Source: Streptomyces sp. NBC_00335
Lineage (GTDB): Bacteria; Actinomycetota; Actinomycetes; Streptomycetales; Streptomycetaceae
Direction of reading: 5' to 3'
Length of the DNA stretch: 64,000 nucleotides
NCBI RefSeq assembly: GCF_036127095.1
Contig: NZ_CP108006.1
Span: 806,001-870,000 of the forward strand
Shown here: positions 25,005 to 34,161 of the stretch, in pieces
Layout of the letters: each line of letters begins with the position of its first letter
How positions within the stretch are numbered: the first letter of the stretch is position 1
Notes under the pieces: model-generated
Told to the model about the DNA's origin: nothing
What the model saw: only the letters and a program-made list of their open reading frames with translations
Database searches by the model: none
Program-made: the position numbers and the translations under genes

Positions 25005-25568
25005 TCAGAAGGAGGTCTCGCGCACGCTGGCCCGCGCCGACGGGGTGATCGTCGCCGTGATGACCGAGCGGTGGTTCGCGCTGGTGAAGGTGACGGTCAG
25101 GGTGTCGTCCGCGGTCTGCGACGTGCCGGCCTTGTATCCCCGGCCGGGTACGGCCGAGATCAGGCACACGCCGCGGCTGCCGTAGCGCACGGTGACCTTG
25201 CCGCCCTCCGAGGGGACGGTGTGCAGGCCCGGTCCGCCCTCGGCGCAGTCGACGGATGGCTTGGGCGCTGTCGGCCGGGGCGTTCCCGGCGAGGCCTTGA
25301 CCGAAGTGGGCGTCGCGGCCGGGGAGGACGGCCGAATGGTCGCGGAGGGCGAACCGCTGGGGGTGGGGCTCGGGGACTGCGGGCTCGGCGACTGCCCCTG
25401 CGACGCCTGCCAGGCCGGCGGAGTGTCGACGACCATGGGGGCGGACCGCGCGACCGGAGGCGTGTGCCTGGTCGAACCGACCACGAACTGGACCGTGGCG
25501 AGCACGGCGGTCACGCTGGCGGCGGTGCACGACAGCCATATGAGCAAGTAGCGCGGAATTCGGGGCAC
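25005..25568 (-). CDS. Secreted or membrane-anchored Pro/Ser-rich protein of unknown function
   Basis: This 187-residue protein has an N-terminal hydrophobic segment (residues 7-30), a Pro/Ser/Thr-rich linker (about 45-105) and a small beta-rich C-terminal domain with two cysteines, one in SVDCAEGG and one in GSRGVCLIS, that could form a disulfide. I do not recognise the domain. GTG 25568 has only a weak GGGG ribosome site. The linker is similar in style to those of the thioredoxin-like and CAP proteins on either side, so all three probably act in the cell wall. Confidence 0.75.
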   Translation of the reverse strand: MPRIPRYLLIWLSCTAASVTAVLATVQFVVGSTRHTPPVARSAPMVVDTPPAWQASQGQSPSPQSPSPTPSGSPSATIRPSSPAATPTSVKASPGTPRPTAPKPSVDCAEGGPGLHTVPSEGGKVTVRYGSRGVCLISAVPGRGYKAGTSQTADDTLTVTFTSANHRSVITATITPSARASVRETSF

Positions 25569-25674
25569 GGCCCCATAGTGACCGACCCGGCGGGCCGCCC
25601 GTCACCGCCTCCCCCGTAAGAACGCGGCCTGCCGGCCGGACCCCGGCCGGACCCCGATCCGGCCGGGAACGCCG

Positions 25675-25710
25675 ACGTCCTCCCGGCCCGCGTACGGGCC
25701 AGGAGGACGT
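25675..25710 (-). terminator. Long hairpin downstream of the CAP gene
   Basis: ACGTCCTCC and GGCCCG pair with CGGGCC and GGAGGACGT around a CGTA loop, with a single C-A mismatch. A second 10-bp hairpin (25642-25667) lies just beyond. Both sit after the stop of the CAP gene in its direction of transcription. Confidence 0.6.
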
Positions 25711-25815
25711 GTTGCCGGGCCCCGTGGGGGCGGGCCCGGAGGAGAGTGGCAGGTGGGGGTGACGGGCGGGAGTGAGGGGTGGGAGCGAGAGGGTGGGAGC
25801 GAGAGGTGGGAGTTC

Positions 25816-26670
25816 CTACCTCGGCGCTCCGAAGTTCTGTGTCCACCAGGGGCCGCCGTCGCCCTTGTGGAAACCTATGCCGATCTCCTTGAACCCGCAG
25901 TTGAGGATGTTGGCCTTGTGGCCGGGGCTGTTCATCCACGCGTTCATGACCGCGGCGGCGTCCGACTGCCCGCGGGCTATGTTCTCCCCCAGCCGGGACC
26001 AGCCGTATCCGGCGGCTTCCACGCGGGTGGTCATGGTGGAGCCGTCGGGGCCGGTGTGGGACATGACCCCGCTGCGGGCCATCGTGTCGCTGTACGCCCG
26101 CGCCGCGGCACTCAGCTTGGCGTTCACGGTCAGCCCACCGCAACCGGCGGCGGCCCGCTCCTTGTTGACCAGGGACAGGACCGCGGACTCCACGCCGGAC
26201 GCACCGGAGGAGCCGCCCGAACCGCCGGAACCACCGGACCCACCGGAACTGCCCGAACCGCCGCCGCCGGTGGTCGCGGCGGGCGTACGGGTCGGCGGCT
26301 TCGGCTTGGCGGCCGGGGTGGATGCCGCGGAGGCCGGGCGGCTCTCCGTCGCCGTCTTCGTGGGCGAGGCCGATCCCGAGGCGGAGGGGGTGGGCGTCGC
26401 GGACGGCATCGCACCCGTCGCCGACGCGGCGTCGGCGGAGAGCGTGGGGGCGGCGGACGAGGGACTTGCCGTCGCCCGCTCACCACCGGAACCCGCCGCC
26501 GCGGCCTTCGCCCCGGTCGCACGTGCGCCCTCGCCGGAATCGGCCACCGCGACTCCGACCGCCACCACCGCGGCCGCCGTGCCGAGGGACAGCACGATGC
26601 GCGTGCGCACCGTCTTCTTCCGTCGCGCCTCGACGCGGGACGGGGCTCCGGGGGTTCGGCTGCGGCTCAT
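25816..26670 (-). CDS. Secreted CAP (SCP/PR1)-domain protein
   Basis: This 284-residue protein has an arginine-rich N terminus, one membrane or signal helix (about 22-42), a long Ser/Pro/Ala and Gly/Ser-rich region (45-165) and a C-terminal CAP domain. CAP motifs visible are VNKERAAAGCGGL, SHTGPDGSTM, GENIARGQ and MNSPGHKANILN. Bacterial CAP proteins of this YkwD type are extracellular, with no firm biochemical role. ATG 26670 has GAGAGG upstream. A motif like that of the redox operon lies 85 bp before the start. Confidence 0.9.
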   Translation of the reverse strand: MSRSRTPGAPSRVEARRKKTVRTRIVLSLGTAAAVVAVGVAVADSGEGARATGAKAAAAGSGGERATASPSSAAPTLSADAASATGAMPSATPTPSASGSASPTKTATESRPASAASTPAAKPKPPTRTPAATTGGGGSGSSGGSGGSGGSGGSSGASGVESAVLSLVNKERAAAGCGGLTVNAKLSAAARAYSDTMARSGVMSHTGPDGSTMTTRVEAAGYGWSRLGENIARGQSDAAAVMNAWMNSPGHKANILNCGFKEIGIGFHKGDGGPWWTQNFGAPR

Positions 26671-26754
26671 GCCTGTGGCACCTCTCGGCGAGAAGGGAGG
26701 ACGGGTCCCTGAGCGTAGGCCGATGACCAGCGAAAACGGGGGTCCGGAGGCGTT

Positions 26755-26775
26755 CTTCAAGGTCCCTTAAGGAAG
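26755..26775. promoter_or_regulatory. Candidate response-regulator site upstream of the CAP gene
   Basis: CTTCAAGGTCCCTTAAGGAA (plus strand) parallels the site at 24889-24909. CAAGG and TAAGG half-sites are 10 bp apart, as OmpR/PhoB-type dimers prefer. The regulator is inferred. Confidence 0.45.
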
Positions 26776-26884
26776 CCCGCAGACTCGGCACAGGAACGCC
26801 GTAGGAACTCGACCGTCCGGGCACCCGCCGGCCCGCGCGGCAGCACGGCCACCTCACCCCGCGCGAGGGCCTACGCCTGCGGCG

Positions 26885-28171
26885 TCATCGCCGCTCACCG
26901 GCCTGCTTCGCCTTGGCGGCTATGTCTTCGAGCACCACCTTGGGGTCTCCGCCCGGTTCCACGGCGCGGCCGATGTTGCGCTTGATGGTGTCGCTGACCG
27001 CCATCCACGACGGGTCGTTGACCGGGTAGAGCCGGGCGCTGCGCAGCGCGGTGAGGAACTCGGCGTCGGTCTTGTCCATGCCGTCGCTGCCGGCCAGGGC
27101 TCGCGAGGCCGAGACGGTCGACGGCAGCAGGTGGTAGCGGCCGGCGAACTCCGACAGGTTCTCGTCCTCGTAGACGAACTCCAGGAACTTGCCGATCTCG
27201 GCGCGCTTTCCGTTCTGCTTGAACGCCATCATCCAGTCGGCCACCCCGACCGCCGGCGGTGTCTCGTCGGAGCCGAGGGTGTCCGAGACCGGCATCGGAA
27301 CGGTGCCGACGCCGATGCCCTTGGCGCGCGCCTCGTGGTAGAGGGAGGGGTAGCCGTTGAGCATGCCGACCTCGCCGCGCAGGAAGGCGGCGAAGGCGTC
27401 GGCGCGGTTGAGCTGGGACGGCGGGGTGGGGCCGGTCAGGCCGGGGGTGACCAGTTGGTCCTTCACCCAGTTCCACGTCTTGACGTTGCGGTCGGACGCC
27501 AGGCTGTAGTCGCCGCTGCTGTCGGCGTACCCGCCTCCGTTGCTGAGCTCCCAGATCATCGTCTCGGCGTGCGCCTCCTCCGGGCCCAGCGGCAGGGCGT
27601 ACGGGTACTTCACGCCCTTGGCCTTCAACGCCTTGGCGGCGGCCTTGAGTTCGCTCCAGGTTTCGGGGGCCTTGATGCGGGCCTTGTCGAACAGGGCCTC
27701 GTTGTAGAAGAGCAGGCGGCTGCTCGCCACGAACGGCAGGCCGTAGAGGCTGCTGCCGACGGAGCCCGCGTCGGCGAGCGGGGCGAGGAAGTTCGCCTCG
27801 GCGTTGACCGAGAGGAGTTCCTCCGCGGAGTAGAGCCGGTCCTGCGCGGCGAAGTCCGAGTAGGAACCCATGAGGGCCATGTCCGGCGCCTTGCCGTCCC
27901 TGACCATGGCGGTGACCTCGCGGTCGATGTCGGCCCACGGAAGCAGCCTGACCTCGATCTTGATACCGGGGTTGGCGGCGGTGAAGTCACTGGTCACCTT
28001 GGACCAGAAGACCTCGGAACTGGTGGCCGGAGTGTCCCCGTACTCGGCGGCCACCAGGAACAGGGTCCCGTCGTCGCCCGCACCGCCCGGGGAGGTCCCG
28101 CATCCGGAGAGTGGTACCAGCAGACCGAGTACGGCCGCGGTGGCGGCCCGCACGAGGATCCTTCGTCGCAT
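26885..28171 (-). CDS. ABC transporter sugar-type substrate-binding lipoprotein
   Basis: This 428-residue family-1 binding protein has a signal peptide with lipobox LSGC (Cys near residue 24), then the standard MalE-like fold: FTAANPGIKIEVRLLPW, PDMALMG, YGLPFVASSRLLFYNEALFDKA and PETWSELKAAAKALK. It would bind a sugar or oligosaccharide outside the cell. ATG 28171 follows AAGGGAA. No permease or ATPase is adjacent, so it must use partners encoded elsewhere or act as an extra receptor. Confidence 0.9.
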   Translation of the reverse strand: MRRRILVRAATAAVLGLLVPLSGCGTSPGGAGDDGTLFLVAAEYGDTPATSSEVFWSKVTSDFTAANPGIKIEVRLLPWADIDREVTAMVRDGKAPDMALMGSYSDFAAQDRLYSAEELLSVNAEANFLAPLADAGSVGSSLYGLPFVASSRLLFYNEALFDKARIKAPETWSELKAAAKALKAKGVKYPYALPLGPEEAHAETMIWELSNGGGYADSSGDYSLASDRNVKTWNWVKDQLVTPGLTGPTPPSQLNRADAFAAFLRGEVGMLNGYPSLYHEARAKGIGVGTVPMPVSDTLGSDETPPAVGVADWMMAFKQNGKRAEIGKFLEFVYEDENLSEFAGRYHLLPSTVSASRALAGSDGMDKTDAEFLTALRSARLYPVNDPSWMAVSDTIKRNIGRAVEPGGDPKVVLEDIAAKAKQAGERR

Positions 28172-28440
28172 GGGTGTGTTCCCTTGATGTTCTTCGGATT
28201 CCGTCACTGCTCACGTCGCATCGGGCCGGAGGCTGTTCCGTCGCTACCCGATGGCCGGGATTCTCTCCACGTCATGACGCGTTTGGTGTACCCGGACGAA
28301 CATGTGTGGGAGATGACCCAAACCGGGCGCTTCCGGATTGTGCGTTCCCACGAGTACTTGACGGATCGGACGCGCGTAGAACACTGGAACACTCGTTTCA
28401 GGCAAGCAAGTGGGCTTCGGTGCACCCAGACCCTGGGGCA

Positions 28441-29541
28441 TCAGTCGGTCCAGATGTCCAGCAGTTCGTTTGCCGCACGGAAATGGTCGGGCGCATCCAC
28501 GTTGCACACGACGGTGACGGCGGTACTGCGGTCCGGGCTCACCTTGAAGGTGCTGTGAAACCCCTCCCAGTCGCCGCGGTGCACCAGGCTCTTGTCGGGG
28601 AGGACGAGGATCCCGGCTCCGTACCGCCCTTCCTCGATGCCGCGCGGACGCAGGACGTCGCCCACGCTCACCGATCCCTGCGTGACCCCGGTGAGCAGTT
28701 CCGGTCCACCGATGCGACCGGTGCGGTAGTTGTCGGCCCAGCGGACCATTTCCCCGGGGTCGGTCTGGACGGACCCGTCTCCGTACTGTTTCCAGGGGGA
28801 GGAAGTGGGAGTGAAGGAGCCGTCCTTCTCCTCGTACGACTTCGCCTTCCCGGGAACGTCCACCGCCGGGGACAACGTCATGCGCAGCTGCAGTGGGGTG
28901 AAGAACTCCTGCTGGACGAAGGTGGGGAACGGCTTGCCGGTGACCCGTTCGACGACGTGCGCCAGGAGGATGTAGTTGGAGTTGGAGTAGGAGAAGCGCT
29001 TGCCCGGCGGATCTTCCGGCTGCGAGGCGAGGATGGCGGCGATCGCTTCCTTCTGACCGGCCGGATCCGTCAGCTGGACTCCCTTGGCCTCCAGCAGATC
29101 CTGGTAGTCGGTTATGCCGCTGGTGTGACGCATGAGGTCGCCCAGGGTGACGTTCCGCATCCAGGCTGGCGGGTCATCGAAGAACTCGGACAGCGGGTCG
29201 CTCAGCGCGAGTTGGTGCCGTCCGGCCAGCAAGAGGACGGCATCCGAGGTGAATTGCTTGGAGTTGGATGCCATGTCGAAGACCGTCTTCGAGGTGATGG
29301 CGCGCCCTGTCGCCAGATCGGCCTTCCCCTTCCCCGCTTCCCAGACGACGTTCCCCCGCACGCCGACAGCTGCCGCACAGCCCGGGCCGTCAGGAGAAGG
29401 CACCAGCTGCCGGAGAACATCCGCGCTGCGCTTCTCCCGGTCATCGCCGGTCGCGTAGGCCTGCTGCGGACTTGCGGCACCGGTCAGCAGGACCACGACC
29501 ACGGCGCCCCCGGCCGCGCACCATGACGCCATCCGATTCAC
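28441..29541 (-). CDS. Secreted serine hydrolase, beta-lactamase/D-Ala-D-Ala carboxypeptidase family
   Basis: This 366-residue exported protein has a signal peptide and class C beta-lactamase motifs: SNSK (Ser92, Lys95; SxxK), the YSN in FSYSNSNYILLAHVVE and HRGDWEG as the third (KTG-like) motif. Close relatives are streptomycete D-alanyl-D-alanine carboxypeptidases and esterases. Several starts are possible: GTG 29550 and GTG 29541 or ATG 29532. I chose 29541 because AAGG lies 8 nt before it. It is a single-gene unit. Confidence 0.88.
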   Translation of the reverse strand: MNRMASWCAAGGAVVVVLLTGAASPQQAYATGDDREKRSADVLRQLVPSPDGPGCAAAVGVRGNVVWEAGKGKADLATGRAITSKTVFDMASNSKQFTSDAVLLLAGRHQLALSDPLSEFFDDPPAWMRNVTLGDLMRHTSGITDYQDLLEAKGVQLTDPAGQKEAIAAILASQPEDPPGKRFSYSNSNYILLAHVVERVTGKPFPTFVQQEFFTPLQLRMTLSPAVDVPGKAKSYEEKDGSFTPTSSPWKQYGDGSVQTDPGEMVRWADNYRTGRIGGPELLTGVTQGSVSVGDVLRPRGIEEGRYGAGILVLPDKSLVHRGDWEGFHSTFKVSPDRSTAVTVVCNVDAPDHFRAANELLDIWTD

Positions 29542-29897
29542 GGACACCACCTTCTTCTTCCGCCGGGACGTCCACGAGCCACGAGCGGAGCCGCCTTGGC
29601 TATCGGAAGGTTCAGCGATGCGGCGCCGCCGAAGAAGGGACGACCGTCACCGGGTCTCCGCCCTGCGGTGGCCGGGGCGCAACACACACCATCAACGCTA
29701 CCGGGTGGCCCGAAGACGCGCGCGCCTGCAACACGGCCGCGAAGACGTCCTCTCAGGCTGCGGCCGACGTGCGCGCGGGCACGCGCGCGGATGCGCGTAC
29801 GAGCGCCCCGCAGTAGCGTGGAAGAGGTGCGTTCCGCCCAAAACGCTGCGGCCTGGCCCCGGCAGGGCCGCCGATGCCGGCAGAGGAACGGGATCAC
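29542..29897. other. Intergenic region without a recognised gene
   Basis: About 350 bp separate the divergent serine hydrolase and aminopeptidase genes. Frames here lack streptomycete third-position bias and overlap each other. A run of GCGCGC-rich alternating sequence lies at 29770-29805. I see no clear promoter or operator. Confidence 0.6.
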
Positions 29898-31448
29898 ATG
29901 CCAAAGCACAGCGTCCCCGCGGTGACTGCCGCAGCCGCCCTGCTCTGTCTGGCGGCACTCGGCTCCACACCCAGCAGCGCCGCGCCACGAGCATCCCAGC
30001 CCGTTGGGCAGCCCAGCCCGGTGGCCCCGCGCTTCGTACCCGGTGCCTGTCCGAAGACACCCGAGCCGATCGAAGCGCTGAGTACCGCGCAGTGCGGCCG
30101 CCTCCAGGTCCCCGAGAACCGCTCCACCCCCGGGAGCCGCACCATAGACCTGGCCGTTGCACGGATTCCGGCCGCCTCCGCGAAGCCCGGCGCCGACCCG
30201 GTGGTGTTCATGGCGGGCGGCCCCGGTGCCGATACCTTCGACGACATCCCCTTCCTCGTCGACTCCGGCCTGAACAAGGACCGCGAGCTGATCGTCATGG
30301 CCCAGCGCGGCAACCTCTACGACCGGCCGAACCTCGCCTGCCCGGAGGTCGACCGGTTCAACGCGCAGGCCGTGGGCCTGGGTTACGACGCACAGGAGGC
30401 GGAACAGCTCTTCCTGAAAGCGGTGAAGGAGTGCCGGGACCGCCTGACGGCCGACGGCACCGACCTCAGCGCCTACAACAGCACCGAGAACGCCGCCGAC
30501 TTCGCCGACCTACGCAAGGCGCTGGACATCCCCCGGTGGAACGTCTACGGCTACTCCTACGGCAGCAACCTGGCCCTCACGTACCTGCGCCTGCACCCCG
30601 AGGGGATCCGCGCGGTGGCGCTCGACTCGGTCGCGCCCTCCCAGTTCGTGACCCTGCCGTGGACATGGGGCAGCACCGCCGAGGGCATCCGCAACATCTT
30701 CGAGGCGTGCGCTGCCCAGCCCGCCTGCAAGGACCGGTACCCGGACCTCCCGGGCCTGCTGACGGAGCAGGTGAGCAAGCTGGAGGCCGCCCCCCTGACG
30801 CTCGACGTCACACCGAAGGACGGGGGGCAACCGGTCAAGACCGTCCTCGACGGGGGCGCCCTGCTGAATCTGATCGTCGCCTTCACCCCCCGGCCCAAAG
30901 ACATCCCGGCGGCGCTCGATGAACTGGGCAACGGAAACCCGGAGCGGTTCGCGCAGGCCCGCGCGGCCGGTTCGGTGCAGAAGGTCGGCGAGTTCGCGCA
31001 CGGCCTGACGAACTCGATAGCGTGCAGCGAATGGGCTCCGGGGTACTCGGAATCCGACGTGCTCAAGGCGGGGCAGAAGGCCTACCCGGGGTGGCCGGAC
31101 TCGGTCCTGGCCCAGGCGCCGCAACTTCCCTTCCAATATCCGGCATGCGGAGTCTGGAACGTTCCGGATCGCGCGGAGATCCAGCGGGTGCCCACCTTCA
31201 GCTCGGTGCCGGCGCTCGTCGTCTCCGGCACGTTCGACGTGAAGACCGGAGCGAGTTGGGCGCAGGGCGTAGCCCGGAACCTGTCCGGCTCGACCGCCGT
31301 GCAGGTGCCCGGAATCGGCCACTGGGTGGTCCCGCAGTCGCCTTGCGCGCAAAGCGTGCTGGCCTCGTTCTTCGTCAACCCGACGGCCCCCGACACGAGT
31401 TGCGTGGACGATCTGGAGCCCCAGCCGTTCACGATCATCCCGAAGTAA
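29898..31448 (+). CDS. Secreted alpha/beta hydrolase, tripeptidyl-aminopeptidase-like (1)
   Basis: This 516-residue exported enzyme has a signal peptide (about 1-29) and an alpha/beta-hydrolase fold with C-terminal TAP-like region. The nucleophile is Ser220 in YGYSYGS. A catalytic aspartate candidate lies in GTFDVKTGAS and the histidine in GIGHWVV. Streptomycete tripeptidyl aminopeptidases of this family trim peptides outside the cell, but related members are esterases. A paralogue follows 12 nt later. ATG 29898 is preferred over ATG 29874 as the signal peptide begins there. Confidence 0.88.
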   Translation: MPKHSVPAVTAAAALLCLAALGSTPSSAAPRASQPVGQPSPVAPRFVPGACPKTPEPIEALSTAQCGRLQVPENRSTPGSRTIDLAVARIPAASAKPGADPVVFMAGGPGADTFDDIPFLVDSGLNKDRELIVMAQRGNLYDRPNLACPEVDRFNAQAVGLGYDAQEAEQLFLKAVKECRDRLTADGTDLSAYNSTENAADFADLRKALDIPRWNVYGYSYGSNLALTYLRLHPEGIRAVALDSVAPSQFVTLPWTWGSTAEGIRNIFEACAAQPACKDRYPDLPGLLTEQVSKLEAAPLTLDVTPKDGGQPVKTVLDGGALLNLIVAFTPRPKDIPAALDELGNGNPERFAQARAAGSVQKVGEFAHGLTNSIACSEWAPGYSESDVLKAGQKAYPGWPDSVLAQAPQLPFQYPACGVWNVPDRAEIQRVPTFSSVPALVVSGTFDVKTGASWAQGVARNLSGSTAVQVPGIGHWVVPQSPCAQSVLASFFVNPTAPDTSCVDDLEPQPFTIIPK

Positions 31449-31460
31449 CCGGGAGAGCAG

Positions 31461-33065
31461 ATGACACGCCACCACGCGCCCCGTCGTCGGCGCACCGTAC
31501 GACGACTCCTCGCCCCGTCGGCCGGCATGGCGGCCGGTCTCCTCGTCACCGGCATGCTCACGGCGCCCGCCCAGGCACAGCCCCGCGCCGACGACGGCGC
31601 CGGAGCGCCGATCGGCACGGTGGCCCGGACGGTGGGCGACGCCACCTTCACTCCAGGGCCCTGCCCGAAGACCACGGAACCCATCGAGGAACTGAAGGAC
31701 GCCCGCTGCGGAACGCTCACCGTGCCCGAGAACCGCGCCGAGCCGAGCAGCCGAACGATCAAGCTCGGTGTCGCGATCGTGCCCGCGGTGGCCGACACGC
31801 CCAAACCCGACCCCGTCGTGTGGCTCGCGGGCGGACCGGGCGACGACGCGGTGGGAGAGGCGAAGATGGCCGTCGACGGCGGCCTGAACCGCGACCGTGA
31901 CCTGATCCTCATGTCCCAGCGCGGTACGTACTCCGCCGACCCGGAGCTCCTCTGCCCCAACGTCGACGAGTTCAACGGACAGGTGATCAGCCTCGTCTAC
32001 GACGCTCCGTCCACCGAGCGCCTGCACGTCGAGGCCACGAAGGCCTGCCGCGACAAGCTGGCGGCCCGCGGGGTCGACCTCAGTGCCTACAACGACACCG
32101 AGAGCGCCGCCGACTACGACGCCCTGCGCACGGCGCTGGGCATCAAACAGTGGAACCTGTACGGCATTTCCTACGGCACCCACTTGGCGCTGGTCTCCAT
32201 GCGCCTGCACCCCGAGGGACTCCGCTCGGTGGGCATCGACGGCATCCTGCCGCCGTCCCGGTCCGGGTCGGCCTCGACCTGGAGCAGCTTCCGGCAGGGC
32301 GTCGAGGGCCTGTTCAAGGCCTGCGCGGACCAGCCGGCCTGCAACGAGCGCTATCCGAACCTGCCCTCCACCTTCGAGAAGCTCGTCAGCGACCTCGAAG
32401 CCAAGCCGGTCACCACCACCGTCACGCGCCCCGGCAGCGAGGAGCCGGTCAAGGTCGTGATCGACGGCGGAACCCTGGTGAACTGGCTGACCTCCGCCAC
32501 CCACACGGCCGAGGCCGTACCGCTCTCCCTCGACGAGCTGGCGAACGGCAACCCGCAGCGGATCGCCCAGCAGTGGGCGGGCTGGAGGCTCAACCCCAAG
32601 GGCATCGGCGTGGTGTCGCACGGCCTCGCTTACGGCATCTTCTGCAGCGAGTGGACTCCGTACGAGAGCAAGGACGCGGCGCTCCAGGGCGGGCGGAAGG
32701 AGTTCCCGTCGTTCCCCGCCTCGGTGCAGGCCCAGGCCCCGCTGCTGACCTTCCTCCCTGCTGACTGCGAAGCCTGGAACGTCCCCGCGGCCGCGCCCTC
32801 GATCCGTGACGTCACGACGAGCGACATCCCCACCCTCGCCCTGTCGGGTTCGTTCGATGCCCAGACCGGCGCCGACAACGGCCCGTACGTCGCCCGGACG
32901 TTGAGCAAGGCGAAGGTCGTCACGATCCCCTACGAACCCCACGTGGTGATCGCCACGTCGAAGTGCGCCCAGGAGATCGCCGTCTCGTTCTTCGACACCC
33001 CCGACACCCCGAAGACCGAATGCCTGAAGGACCTCGCCCCACCCAAGTTCGAGACCACTCCCTAA
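31461..33065 (+). CDS. Secreted alpha/beta hydrolase, tripeptidyl-aminopeptidase-like (2)
   Basis: This 534-residue paralogue of the preceding gene has an arginine-rich signal (RRRRTVRRLL then a hydrophobic core and AQA cleavage site), nucleophile Ser237 in YGISYGT, and conserved blocks shared with its partner such as GPCPKTTEPIEEL and NDTESAADYDALR. The C-terminal histidine is in YEPHVV rather than GHW, so the active-site neighbourhood differs and the substrates may too. The stop codon is the first unit of an 11-bp threefold repeat. Confidence 0.88.
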   Translation: MTRHHAPRRRRTVRRLLAPSAGMAAGLLVTGMLTAPAQAQPRADDGAGAPIGTVARTVGDATFTPGPCPKTTEPIEELKDARCGTLTVPENRAEPSSRTIKLGVAIVPAVADTPKPDPVVWLAGGPGDDAVGEAKMAVDGGLNRDRDLILMSQRGTYSADPELLCPNVDEFNGQVISLVYDAPSTERLHVEATKACRDKLAARGVDLSAYNDTESAADYDALRTALGIKQWNLYGISYGTHLALVSMRLHPEGLRSVGIDGILPPSRSGSASTWSSFRQGVEGLFKACADQPACNERYPNLPSTFEKLVSDLEAKPVTTTVTRPGSEEPVKVVIDGGTLVNWLTSATHTAEAVPLSLDELANGNPQRIAQQWAGWRLNPKGIGVVSHGLAYGIFCSEWTPYESKDAALQGGRKEFPSFPASVQAQAPLLTFLPADCEAWNVPAAAPSIRDVTTSDIPTLALSGSFDAQTGADNGPYVARTLSKAKVVTIPYEPHVVIATSKCAQEIAVSFFDTPDTPKTECLKDLAPPKFETTP

Positions 33066-33086
33066 CCACTCCCTGACCACTCCCTG
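33054..33086. repeat. Three 11-bp repeats carrying stop codons in all three frames
   Basis: ACCACTCCCTA, ACCACTCCCTG and ACCACTCCCTG follow one another. Each repeat yields a stop (TAA at 33063, TGA at 33074 and 33085), and the 11-bp step puts these in three different frames. Confidence 0.9.
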
Positions 33087-33110
33087 AGGTCCCACCTCGC
33101 CGGAGTCACC

Positions 33111-33995
33111 ATGACGCCCACCTGGGAAGCACGTCACCCACCTCGCTCCGGGGCTTCGCTCCTGGCGGTCCTGCTCCCCCTCGCGGTCCTGATCGTGATG
33201 GCGGTGGCCCTGGGGTCGTGGTTGCAGTACACCGAGCGGCAGCGGCTCGACACGGTCCACACGGTCGGATCCCAGGCCACCGACCGGGTGGACGTGGAGG
33301 CCGACGTCCAACGCGTCGACGCCGCGGCCAGAGAACTGGCGCTACGGGTACGGGTCACCGCGCGCGGGACCCTCGGCGAGGAGGCGGGGACCGCCCCGGT
33401 GGCCGATCTCAGCCTCCAGACCTCCGCGCAGACCCTCGGCGACCTGGATTTCACGGCGCACGAGCGGCTCACGATCAGGGACGTGCGGGTGGCGCTCACG
33501 GACGGATCGATCAGCGACTATCCGTTCGACACCTACAAGACCGACATCGCCTTCTGGGCGCAGCTGGACGGCGAACAGGTGCCGGTGCGGGTGCTGTTCT
33601 CCAACGACGACCCGCTCTTCTCGATCTCCGCGACACCCGCCCCGGCCGGGCAAGAGGCCGCCGGCGTGGCGCTGGGGCTGTCCCGATCGGGCAGCCTGCT
33701 CGTCTTCACGGTCTTCATGATGATCGTGATGTGGGCGCTGGCGGCGTCCGTGCTCATCGGCGCCTGGTACGTGACGACCCGCAGGGAAGGCCTGGTCTGG
33801 GCCGCCCTGGGCTGGATGGCCGCCACCCTGTTCGCCCTCTCGGCCTTCCGCAACAACGCCCCCGGCACGCCCCCGATCGGCTGCGTACTCGACTGGTTCG
33901 CCTTCCTGTGGGCCGAAACCATCATCGCCCTCTGCCTCATCACCGTAGTCATCACGGGCGTCCACACCGCCCTCCAACACGACGACCCCCCATAG
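33111..33995 (+). CDS. DUF4436-type membrane protein
   Basis: This 294-residue protein has one N-terminal helix (about 18-40), an extracytoplasmic beta-rich domain with the ISDYPFDTYKTDI block, then three or four C-terminal helices (about 195-290). This matches the DUF4436 family, whose role is unknown. It is 45 nt after the second hydrolase gene and in the same direction, so it may be part of the unit. A strong terminator follows. Confidence 0.82.
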   Translation: MTPTWEARHPPRSGASLLAVLLPLAVLIVMAVALGSWLQYTERQRLDTVHTVGSQATDRVDVEADVQRVDAAARELALRVRVTARGTLGEEAGTAPVADLSLQTSAQTLGDLDFTAHERLTIRDVRVALTDGSISDYPFDTYKTDIAFWAQLDGEQVPVRVLFSNDDPLFSISATPAPAGQEAAGVALGLSRSGSLLVFTVFMMIVMWALAASVLIGAWYVTTRREGLVWAALGWMAATLFALSAFRNNAPGTPPIGCVLDWFAFLWAETIIALCLITVVITGVHTALQHDDPP

Positions 33996-34010
33996 CGACT
34001 CACGGGACGC

Positions 34011-34050
34011 GCCGAGGCCCCGCCAGAACGAATTCTGGCGGGGCCTCGGC
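34011..34050. terminator. 18-bp perfect hairpin, probably bidirectional
   Basis: GCCGAGGCCCCGCCAGAA pairs perfectly with its inverse across a CGAA tetraloop. It lies between the convergent DUF4436 and MarR genes. Confidence 0.88.
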
Positions 34051-34161
34051 CTTCGGTCCGGCTGCTCGGGTCATCAGCGATCCCCGCGGCCACGACGGCT
34101 CGTACAGCGATCACCACCCGTCCACGACCAACACGAACCCGGCCGCAGGGGTCGGCAGTGC

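Noticed and set aside
30510..33311. A 933-codon open frame on the minus strand across the two hydrolase genes.
   Set aside because: It is antisense to two well-supported secreted hydrolases; its product has low-complexity Gly/Arg/Val composition and no domain. Long antisense frames are normal in 73% GC DNA.
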